From Deferrisomatales bacterium (GTDB lineage: Bacteria; Desulfobacterota; Deferrisomatia; Deferrisomatales; Deferrisomataceae): a DNA stretch of 39,953 nt. The stretch is from positions 1 through 39,953 of the forward strand of contig JAJRUI010000033.1 in NCBI GenBank assembly GCA_024277875.1, read 5' to 3'. The notes beneath the pieces were generated by a model. The model had not been told where the DNA came from, did no database searches, and saw only the letters and a program-made list of their open reading frames with translations. Shown here in pieces: positions 32,700-39,953 of this stretch. Both the position numbers and the translations under genes were made by a program. The stretch's first letter is position 1. Each line of letters starts with the position of its first letter.

Positions 32700-33973
32700 C
32701 CATCCTGGAGACCGCCCGCGCGGGCCGGGTGACCGACGAGGTGGCGACCGCCGCCCGGACCGAGGGCGTGGAGCCCGAGGCGCTCGCCGCCTCGGTGGCC
32801 CGGGGCGAGGCGATCGTGTGCTGCAACCGGAACCGGGGCAACTGCCGCCCACTGGCCATCGGCAAGGGCCTGCGCACCAAGGTCAACGCCAACATCGGCA
32901 CCAGCAAGGACCAGATGGACCCGGACCTGGAGCTGGCCAAGCTGCGCGCGGCCCTGCGGGCCGGCGCGGACACGGTGATGGACCTGTCCACGGGCGGGCC
33001 CCTGGTCGAGATCCGGCGCCGGATCCTGGCCGAGTGCCCGGCGCCGGTGGGCACCGTGCCGATCTACCAGGCCGCGGTGGACGCGGTGGAACGGGGCGGC
33101 ACCGTGCTGGACATGACCGCGGACGAGATCCTGGACGTGATCGAGGCCCAGGCCCGGGAGGGGGTGGACTTCGTCACGGTGCACTGCGGCATCACCCGGG
33201 CCGGCATCGCGTTCCTGGAGAGCCAGAAACGGATCCTGGGCGTGGTGAGCCGGGGCGGGTCGTTCACCGTGGCGTGGATCCGGGCCAACGGCGCCGAGAA
33301 CCCCCTGTACGAGCACTACGACCGGCTCCTGGAGATCTGCCGGGAGCACGAGGTGGTGCTGAGCCTGGGGGACGGGTTCCGGCCCGGCGCCCTGGCCGAC
33401 GCCACCGACCGGGGCCAGATCCACGAACTGATGGAACTGGGCCGGTTGACCCGGCGGGCGTGGGACGCCGGGGTCCAGGTGATGGTCGAGGGGCCCGGCC
33501 ACGTGCCCCTGGACCAGATCCGCGCCAACGTGGAACTCCAGAAGCGGCTGTGCCACGGCGCGCCGTTTTACGTGCTCGGGCCCCTGGTGACCGACGTGGC
33601 GCCCGGGTACGACCACATCACCTCGGCCATCGGCGGTGCCCTGGCCGCGTGGGCCGGGGTGGACATCCTGTGCTACGTCACGCCCTCCGAGCACCTGGGC
33701 CTGCCCGACGTGGAGGACGTGCGCCGGGGCGTGATCGCGTCGCGGATCGCGGGCCACGCGGCCGACGTGGCCAAGGGGGTGCCGGGCGCCCGGGCGTGGG
33801 ACGACGCCATGGCCAGGGCCCGGGCCGACCTGGACTGGGACCGGCAGATCGAGCTGGCCGTGGATCCGGACCGGGCCCGGCACGTGCGCGAGCGGTGCCT
33901 GCCCGAGAACGCGGACGTGTGCACCATGTGCGGGGAGTTCTGCGCGATCCGGGTGGGGCGGGAGGGGGCGTAG
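32696..33973 (+). CDS. thiC: Phosphomethylpyrimidine synthase, short form
   Basis: A 425-residue radical SAM enzyme making HMP-P from AIR. Family motifs: VNANIGTSKDQ, DTVMDLSTGGPL, VTVHCGITR, VVSRGGSF, LGDGFRPGALADATD, VEGPGHVPLDQI, FYVLGPLVTDVAPGYDHITSAIGG and CYVTPSEHLGLP. It lacks the long N-terminal extension of E. coli ThiC, as in many anaerobes. The C-terminal cluster motif is CTMCGEFC (C409, C412, C416), spacing CX2CX3C rather than CX2CX4C. BzaF (benzimidazole synthase) is a close paralogue, but the coupling to thiDN favours ThiC. Confidence 0.93.
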   Translation: MTILETARAGRVTDEVATAARTEGVEPEALAASVARGEAIVCCNRNRGNCRPLAIGKGLRTKVNANIGTSKDQMDPDLELAKLRAALRAGADTVMDLSTGGPLVEIRRRILAECPAPVGTVPIYQAAVDAVERGGTVLDMTADEILDVIEAQAREGVDFVTVHCGITRAGIAFLESQKRILGVVSRGGSFTVAWIRANGAENPLYEHYDRLLEICREHEVVLSLGDGFRPGALADATDRGQIHELMELGRLTRRAWDAGVQVMVEGPGHVPLDQIRANVELQKRLCHGAPFYVLGPLVTDVAPGYDHITSAIGGALAAWAGVDILCYVTPSEHLGLPDVEDVRRGVIASRIAGHAADVAKGVPGARAWDDAMARARADLDWDRQIELAVDPDRARHVRERCLPENADVCTMCGEFCAIRVGREGA

Positions 33974-33980
33974 TCCCGGC

Positions 33981-34625
33981 TCAGCCGGCCGGGGGCGGGG
34001 CCACCCCGTTCCGGGGGCACAGGTCGGCCACCGGACACTGGTCGCACCGGGCCCGGCGCGCCGTGCACGCGTCGCGGCCCAGGTGGGTCAGGAGATTGGA
34101 GAACGCCACCTGCCGGTCCGGGGGCACCAGGGCGGCCAGGTCGGCCTCGATCCGGTCCGGGTCGGTGTGGTTCGACAGGCCGAGCCGGCTGGCCAGGCGC
34201 TTGACGTGGGTGTCCACGAACACCCCGGGCACCCCCCGGCTGTTGCCCAGCACCAGGTTAGCGGTCTTCCGGCCCACCCCGGGCAGGGTCGTCATCTCGT
34301 CCACCGTTTCGGGCACCTCCCCCCCGAACCGCTCCTCCAGCGCGGCGCAGCACGCCTTCAGGGTCTTGGCCTTCTGGCGGTAGAACCCGGTGGACCGCAC
34401 GGCGTCCTCGATCGCCTCCAGGGGGGCGTCCGCGAACGCCCGGGTGTCCGGGAACCGGCCGAACAGGGTCCGGGTGACCCGGTTCACCCGCTCGTCGGTG
34501 CACCGGGCGGCCAGGATCGCGGCCACCAGCAGGGTGAACGGGTCCTGGAACGCGAGCGCCGGGCGCTCGGGGTACCGCTGCCGGAGCACGGCGTCGATCC
34601 GCGCGGCCCGCTCCCGGTCATCCAT
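33981..34625 (-). CDS. nth: Endonuclease III
   Basis: A 214-residue DNA glycosylase/AP lyase for oxidised pyrimidines. Helix-hairpin-helix LPGVGRKTANLVLGN with catalytic Lys120; catalytic Asp138 in VFVDTHVKRL. The [4Fe-4S] motif is C187-x6-C194-x2-C197-x5-C203 at the C-terminus. The start ATG 34625 overlaps the end of the DUF2062 gene upstream, suggesting co-transcription. Convergent with thiC, 7 nt apart. Confidence 0.95.
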   Translation of the reverse strand: MDDRERAARIDAVLRQRYPERPALAFQDPFTLLVAAILAARCTDERVNRVTRTLFGRFPDTRAFADAPLEAIEDAVRSTGFYRQKAKTLKACCAALEERFGGEVPETVDEMTTLPGVGRKTANLVLGNSRGVPGVFVDTHVKRLASRLGLSNHTDPDRIEADLAALVPPDRQVAFSNLLTHLGRDACTARRARCDQCPVADLCPRNGVAPPPAG

Positions 34626-35169
34626 CCAGGGCCCCTTTGTGGTGCCGGGGCCGGTTCACCCGGTGCCAGCCGTCGTGGGCCGACCACGTCCAGTGGTGGC
34701 GCCGGTTGGCCCGGCGGTGCCGCACCTTGAGGCGGTACGCGACCACCGCCTGGTAGGTGAGCCAGTAGCCCACGATCGCCACGGGAACGGCCGCGAGCAG
34801 CCCGCCCACCCACAGGGGCGCGAAGATCGACGCGGTCAGGTCGTGCAGGTCGGTGATCGTCTCGAGGAACCCCTGGGGCGGGCGCAGGGGGCAGCCCAGC
34901 ACCCACGCGCCCAGGGTGTAGGTGGGGACGTAGATCAGGGGGGCGGTGACCGGGTTGGAGATCCACACGCCCAGGGCGGCCGAGATCTTGCTCTGGCCGA
35001 ACAACGCGGCCAGGGCCGCGGCGATCAGCATCTGGAAGCCCATGGTGGGGGTCATGCCCACGGCCAGCCCGATGGCCATGCCCAGGGCGACCTCCCGGGG
35101 CCGGCCGTGGACCCGGACGCTCCGGAAGTACACATAGCGGAGGGTTTTTCGCAGCTTCGGCAGCTTCAT
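34618..35169 (-). CDS. DUF2062 membrane protein
   Basis: A 183-residue protein with three or four hydrophobic helices. The conserved DUF2062 opening is seen: REVALGMAIGLAVGMTPTMGFQMLIAAALAALF, followed by ISNPVTAPLIYVPTYTLGAWVLG. The C-terminal tail is rich in His, Arg and Trp (KVRHRRANRRHHWTW), presumably cytoplasmic. Family function is unknown; members often sit near glycolipid or envelope genes. The ATG has GGAGGA 11 nt upstream, and the 3' end overlaps nth by eight bases. Confidence 0.8.
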   Translation of the reverse strand: MKLPKLRKTLRYVYFRSVRVHGRPREVALGMAIGLAVGMTPTMGFQMLIAAALAALFGQSKISAALGVWISNPVTAPLIYVPTYTLGAWVLGCPLRPPQGFLETITDLHDLTASIFAPLWVGGLLAAVPVAIVGYWLTYQAVVAYRLKVRHRRANRRHHWTWSAHDGWHRVNRPRHHKGALDG

Positions 35170-35329
35170 GTCCGCGGCTGTCCTCCGGACGAGGGGTTCC
35201 CCGGGCCGTTCCGCGGCGCCGGTCCGGCCCCCCAGGATAACAGGCCAGAGGGGGCCGAGCCCAGGAGAAACCGCGGTTTCGGTGGCTGGAATCCGGCCGT
35301 GGACGGGCCTTTCCGGCAAGGAGGGCCGG

Positions 35330-37063
35330 CTACGGCCGGCCGGCCCGGTGGGCGTTGGTGATCGGGAACCGCCGGTCCCGGCCGAACGCCCGGGGGGTGA
35401 TCTTCACCCCGGGGGGCGCCTGGCGCCGCTTGTACTCGTTGCGGTCCACCAGGGCGGCCACCCGGCGCACCGTGTCCGGGTCGAACTCGGCGGACAGGGC
35501 GGCCACCGGCCGGTCCAACTCCACGTAGCCCCGCAGGATCGGGTCGAGCACCTCGTACGGCGGCAGGGAGTCGGTGTCCTTCTGGTCGGGCCGGAGTTCG
35601 GCGCTGGGCGGCTTGGTCAGCACGGCCTCGGGGATCCACGGCTGGCCGGCCTCGGCGTTGCGCCACCGGGCCAGGCGGTACACCAGGGTCTTGGGCACGT
35701 CCTTGAGCACGGCGAACCCGCCGGCCATGTCGCCGTACAGGGTGCAGTACCCCACCGAGGTCTCGCTCTTGTTCCCGGTGCTCAGCAGCAGCCACCCGAA
35801 CTTGTTGGACAGGGCCATCAGCAGGGTGCCCCGCACCCGGGCCTGGATGTTCTCCTCGGCCACGCCCGGCTCGGTGCCCTCGAACGCCGGGGCCAGGGCC
35901 GCGAGGAACGCGTCGAACACCGGGCCGATCGGGAGCGTGCGGCAGGTCATCCCCAGGTTGTCGGCCAGCGCCAGGCTGTCGTCCACGCTGCCCGCGCTCG
36001 AGTACGCCGACGGCATGGTCACTCCCTCCACGTTGGCCGCGCCCAGGGCGTCCACTGCGATCGACGCGGTCAGGGCCGAGTCGATCCCGCCGCTCAGGCC
36101 GAGCACGGCCCGGCCGAACCCGTTCTTCCGGGCGTAGTCCCGGCACCCGAGCACCAGGGCGCGGTACACCTCCTCGTCCGCGCCCGGGGGCTGTATCTCC
36201 CGCCGGGGCAGCGGGTCGCGCGTCCGCCGGGGCAGGGGCGGCAGGTCGGTCACCCCCTGGAATGCCACCGACGGCCGCTCGCGCTGCACGGCCGCGCGCC
36301 GCCGGGGGTCCCGCAGGCGCTGGTGGAGCACTTCGCCCGGGTCCACCTCCACCACCACGTGGTCTTCCTCGAACGGCAAGCCCCGGGCCAGCAACTCCCC
36401 GTCCGGGGAGAACACCAGGGAGTTGCCGTCGAACACCAGCTCGTCCTGGCCGCCCACTAGGTTACAAAACGCGAGCACGGCCGCGTTGTCCGACGCCCGG
36501 GTGGACAGCATCGTCTCCCGGTAGCCCACCTTGCCCGCGTGGTACGGGCTGGCCGAGATGTTCACCAGCACCTGGGCGCCGCCGGCCAGGGCCTGCACCC
36601 GGGCCGGCCCGGCCGGGTGCCAGATGTCCTCGCAGATCGTCACACCGAACGCGAACTCCCCCACCCGGAATACCCGGGTCTCGTCCCCGGCCTGGAAGTA
36701 CCGGTGCTCGTCGAACACCCCGTAGTTGGGCAGCAGGACCTTCCGGACCACGGCCCGCACCTCGCCGTTGTGGAGCACCGCGGCCGCGTTGTACAGGTCG
36801 TCGTCCCGGTGCACGAACCCCACCACAGCGGTGATCCCCCGGGTGTGCTCGCGCAGGGCGTCCAGGGCGGCCAGGTTCCGGTCTACGAACGCGGGCACGA
36901 ACAGCAGGTCCTCGGGCGGGTAGCCCACCAGGGCGCACTCGGGGAACACCGCCAAGTCGGCGCCCAGGTCCCGGGCCCGCTCCAGGCCCGTGCGGATCCG
37001 GGCGGCGTTGCCGTCCACGTCGCCCACCGTGGCGTTCATCTGCGACAGGTACAGACGGACCAT
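35330..37063 (-). CDS. nadE: Glutamine-dependent NAD+ synthetase
   Basis: A 577-residue two-domain enzyme. The N-terminal nitrilase-like glutaminase has the triad Glu42 (FPECALVGYPP), Lys108 (VRKVLLPNYGVFDE) and Cys144 (TICEDIW). The C-terminal synthetase has the ATP PP-loop VLGLSGGIDSALTA near residue 315, then LSTGNKSETSVGYCTLYGDMAGG and a KPPSAELRPDQKDTDSLPPYE segment. It amidates deamido-NAD with ammonia from glutamine. The ATG has AGGGGG upstream. It is divergent from degP, 132 bp away. Confidence 0.95.
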   Translation of the reverse strand: MVRLYLSQMNATVGDVDGNAARIRTGLERARDLGADLAVFPECALVGYPPEDLLFVPAFVDRNLAALDALREHTRGITAVVGFVHRDDDLYNAAAVLHNGEVRAVVRKVLLPNYGVFDEHRYFQAGDETRVFRVGEFAFGVTICEDIWHPAGPARVQALAGGAQVLVNISASPYHAGKVGYRETMLSTRASDNAAVLAFCNLVGGQDELVFDGNSLVFSPDGELLARGLPFEEDHVVVEVDPGEVLHQRLRDPRRRAAVQRERPSVAFQGVTDLPPLPRRTRDPLPRREIQPPGADEEVYRALVLGCRDYARKNGFGRAVLGLSGGIDSALTASIAVDALGAANVEGVTMPSAYSSAGSVDDSLALADNLGMTCRTLPIGPVFDAFLAALAPAFEGTEPGVAEENIQARVRGTLLMALSNKFGWLLLSTGNKSETSVGYCTLYGDMAGGFAVLKDVPKTLVYRLARWRNAEAGQPWIPEAVLTKPPSAELRPDQKDTDSLPPYEVLDPILRGYVELDRPVAALSAEFDPDTVRRVAALVDRNEYKRRQAPPGVKITPRAFGRDRRFPITNAHRAGRP

Positions 37064-37195
37064 GGAACCCCCTGGAAAGCGGGAAACCCCCGACCGTCCA
37101 AGGGTACGGGAACCCCCGGGGCGATGCAACGGCGTTGATCCCGCCCTGCCCGCGGGTGTAGGTTGGGCCGACCCAGAACCCGGAGGAAAAAAACG

Positions 37196-38578
<1,383 letters not shown>

Positions 38579-38727
38579 ACCCCGGCCTGCCCGGCCGGTG
38601 AGGGCGCCCGGCCCGGTCTGGTTCCCGCCCACCCGCCCGCTTGATCCGCCAGCCTCGTCCAAGTTAAGGTTGGCAGCAACGGGAGGGCGCGATGCATTGC
38701 CACGCGAACCACAACCAGTTCACAACG

Positions 38728-38768
38728 AACGGCCGCGGCACCCCAAGGGTGTCTGCGGCCGGTTCCGT
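38728..38768 (+). terminator. Imperfect hairpin, possible degP terminator
   Basis: Arms AACGGCCGCGGCACCC and GGGTGTCTGCGGCCGGTT around CAA pair with a few mismatches. There is no T-run. It lies 150 bp past the degP stop, in a 324-bp gap (38579-38902) that otherwise holds only the palindromic element at 38828-38874 and no supported gene. Confidence 0.4.
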
Positions 38769-38827
38769 TCAAGCACCCTGCCATCCCCAACACGTCACCG
38801 GGACCTGCCGGGAGAAATCGAAAGCAT

Positions 38828-38874
38828 GTTAGGCCGATTACAACCCGAATGGATTAGGCCGACGTCGGCCTAAC
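38828..38874. repeat. Palindromic attC-like or operator-like element upstream of the AT-rich gene
   Basis: GTTAGGC (38828-38834) and GCCTAAC (38868-38874) bound a segment that also contains a perfect 20-bp palindrome, TTAGGCCGAC plus its complement (38854-38873). The unit TTAGGCCGA thus occurs three times, twice direct and once inverted. GTTAGGC/GCCTAAC fits the GTTRRRY/RYYYAAC core sites of integron attC elements, but the internal L boxes are not clear. Its position 28 bp before the gene also suits a repressor operator. Confidence 0.55.
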
Positions 38875-38902
38875 ACACTGTTCGCTGTAAAAAGGGAAAA
38901 CA

Positions 38903-39844
38903 ATGCTTTTATTTGGCGATAAAAAATTCATCCAAGCTCCTTTTGAAAATGAAGAAGAGCTTGAAGGTGTAGTAGCAGAAAATTACGAATACATATTCGG
39001 ACCAAATTCATTTTATTTACCTAAAAAATTGATAAAAACATCAGATGGAACTGGAACTATCCCTGATGGTTTTGCTGTCGATTTGGCTGGTAAAAAATGG
39101 TTCATTGTAGAGGCAGAGCTACTCAAGCATAGCGTATGGAGCCATATCGCCCCTCAAGTATCAAAACAAATCATTGCTTCACAACAGCCTGAATCAAGAA
39201 AGCTTTTAGCATTACTTGCAATTGAAGCAATCAAAAAACAACCAGAGAAATTCGATGAACTCGATATTGATAAATTTAAACTTGGAATAGTTTTAAATGA
39301 GATTCTTGAAAAACCGCCACTTATTGGCATGCCAATAGATAATATTTCTGATGACTTGGCAGATTGGGCAAAAACATTGAGAAATCCAGTCAATATTTGG
39401 CTCATAAAAAAATATGTCGAAGTTGGTAACCCAAATAACATTATTTACGAACTTCCGGAGGAGTATAAACCACTTATTGATACTGAAGAAGATAATACAA
39501 TAATTGAGGGCGAAACTGAAAGAAAGATCAAAACATACAATATTTCAGTTTATGATCTCATCCAGACAGGTTTAATAACCCCTGGTGATGAACTGATAAT
39601 GAGCTATAAGCCAAGAACAGGAGAAGAAAGAAAAGAATACAAAGCCACAGTTGATGAGGATGGAAACTTCCATGTTTTAGGCGAAAAATACTCAAGCCCC
39701 AGCTATGCTGCACTGGCTGGTCTTCAGGATGCAGGTAGCGATAGAAAAACGGTCAATGGCTGGACATCATGGCGCACATCAGAGGGGAAAACACTGGCAG
39801 ATTTGCGGCAAGAATACCTGAAATTAAAAGAAAAAATCAGCTAA
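38903..39844 (+). CDS. AT-rich orphan: PD-(D/E)XK-like N-terminus with RAMA/DUF4357-like C-terminus, putative defence protein
   Basis: A 313-residue protein, strikingly AT-rich (AAA, ATT, GAA codons) in a GC-rich genome, so acquired by transfer. Residues about 45-110 have a nuclease-like pattern: GTIPDGFAVDL, then WFIVEAELLKHS (E-x-E where E-x-K is usual) and HIAPQVSKQI, like the Q-helix of PD-(D/E)XK folds. Residues about 220-305 resemble RAMA/DUF4357 domains: LITPGDELIMSYK, KATVDEDGNFHV, SSPSYAALAGL, VNGWTSWRTSEGKTLADLR. RAMA domains accompany restriction and defence proteins. There is no signal or membrane segment. AAAGGG precedes the ATG. Domain calls are by eye and the exact function is unknown. 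Confidence 0.65.
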   Translation: MLLFGDKKFIQAPFENEEELEGVVAENYEYIFGPNSFYLPKKLIKTSDGTGTIPDGFAVDLAGKKWFIVEAELLKHSVWSHIAPQVSKQIIASQQPESRKLLALLAIEAIKKQPEKFDELDIDKFKLGIVLNEILEKPPLIGMPIDNISDDLADWAKTLRNPVNIWLIKKYVEVGNPNNIIYELPEEYKPLIDTEEDNTIIEGETERKIKTYNISVYDLIQTGLITPGDELIMSYKPRTGEERKEYKATVDEDGNFHVLGEKYSSPSYAALAGLQDAGSDRKTVNGWTSWRTSEGKTLADLRQEYLKLKEKIS

Positions 39845-39953
39845 TCGGGTAGCCGGGGGGTTCTCCCCCCCGGCCCCCACACCACCCGGCATGCGGGTCC
39901 GCACCGGGCGGTTCCCCATCGCGGGGCAAACGACGACACATGAAGACCTTCTC
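39845..39953 (-). mobile_element. 3' end (domains V and VI) of a group II intron, partial
   Basis: On the minus strand, a domain V-like hairpin lies at about 39881-39912: 9-bp lower helix ACCGCCCGG/CCGGGTGGT, a 2-nt bulge on the 3' side, and an upper helix TGCG/CGCA with a 4-nt loop. A domain VI-like hairpin follows (GCCGGGGGG/CCCCCCGGC, 39852-39874). The sequence then reads TACCCGAT, ending at the stop codon of the AT-rich gene, with an unpaired A 7 nt from the end as expected for the branch point. The reverse-transcriptase ORF would lie beyond the right edge. Confidence 0.6.

Noticed and set aside
32696-33973. BzaF (benzimidazole synthase) instead of ThiC
   Set aside because: The paralogue cannot be excluded by motifs alone, but the gene overlaps thiDN and follows a TenI-like gene, with no bza genes nearby.
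37135-37164. degP promoter TTGATC/TAGGTT
   Set aside because: Spacing of 18 bp and a poor -10 box; mentioned with the gene but too weak to list as a feature.
38598-38873. Short plus-strand ORF between degP and the AT-rich gene
   Set aside because: It runs through a hairpin and the palindromic element, has no convincing ribosome binding site or family resemblance, and looks like a chance frame.

Overview
The window is very GC-rich bacterial chromosome, densely packed and with frequent GTG and TTG starts. Gene content points to an anaerobic, respiratory Deltaproteobacterium-like organism (Desulfuromonadota or a Deferrisoma-like relative). This placement is inference from: a [4Fe-4S]-type hydroxylamine reductase (hcp), multiheme and monoheme c cytochromes, a tRNA-Sec gene, a CooT-type nickel protein and a short-form ThiC. 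One AT-rich gene at the right end is clearly foreign.

Layout. 1-2302: the start of a possible thioredoxin-like gene, a CPA2 cation/proton antiporter coupled to a CBS protein, and a small coiled-coil protein. 2303-2672: selC (tRNA-Sec) with its terminator hairpin, whose 3' end and trailer are duplicated 197 bp away. 2731-5026: a methyltransferase-like membrane protein, a GNAT acetyltransferase, a heme c DUF3365 protein and an S4 RNA-binding protein. 5045-9524: hcp, preceded by a near-perfect class II FNR/HcpR-type promoter, then a copA-type copper ATPase. 9692-13725: two HEAT-repeat proteins, a three-gene membrane/tetraheme cytochrome operon and a Fur/PerR regulator. 13695-16650: a secreted beta-helix protein and a LysM-amidase. 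16651-16871: structured intergenic DNA including a dispersed hairpin repeat. 16872-22851: a DUF192 protein, a SrkA-like kinase, an HD hydrolase, a GAF-GAF histidine kinase, a YkgJ-type protein and a CBS-DUF294 nucleotidyltransferase.

23092-30388 is a tightly coupled six-gene operon for peptidoglycan turnover and salvage: namZ, mpl, a GHL10-parvulin fusion lipoprotein, an LD-carboxypeptidase, nagZ and amgK. Together they would release MurNAc and GlcNAc, trim and re-attach stem peptides to UDP-MurNAc, and phosphorylate the free sugar. 30440-33973 holds cooT and a thiamine operon (tenI-like, thiDN fusion, thiC). 33981-37063 holds nth, a DUF2062 membrane protein and glutamine-dependent nadE on the minus strand. 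37196-38578 is a DegP/HtrA protease.

The right end (38579-39953) is an accessory island. It has a palindromic, attC-like or operator-like element, then an AT-rich 313-residue gene with a PD-(D/E)XK-like N-terminus and a RAMA/DUF4357-like C-terminus. Its stop codon abuts what looks like the 3' end (domains V and VI) of a group II intron on the minus strand. This is the best candidate in the window for an undescribed, probably defence-related, system.
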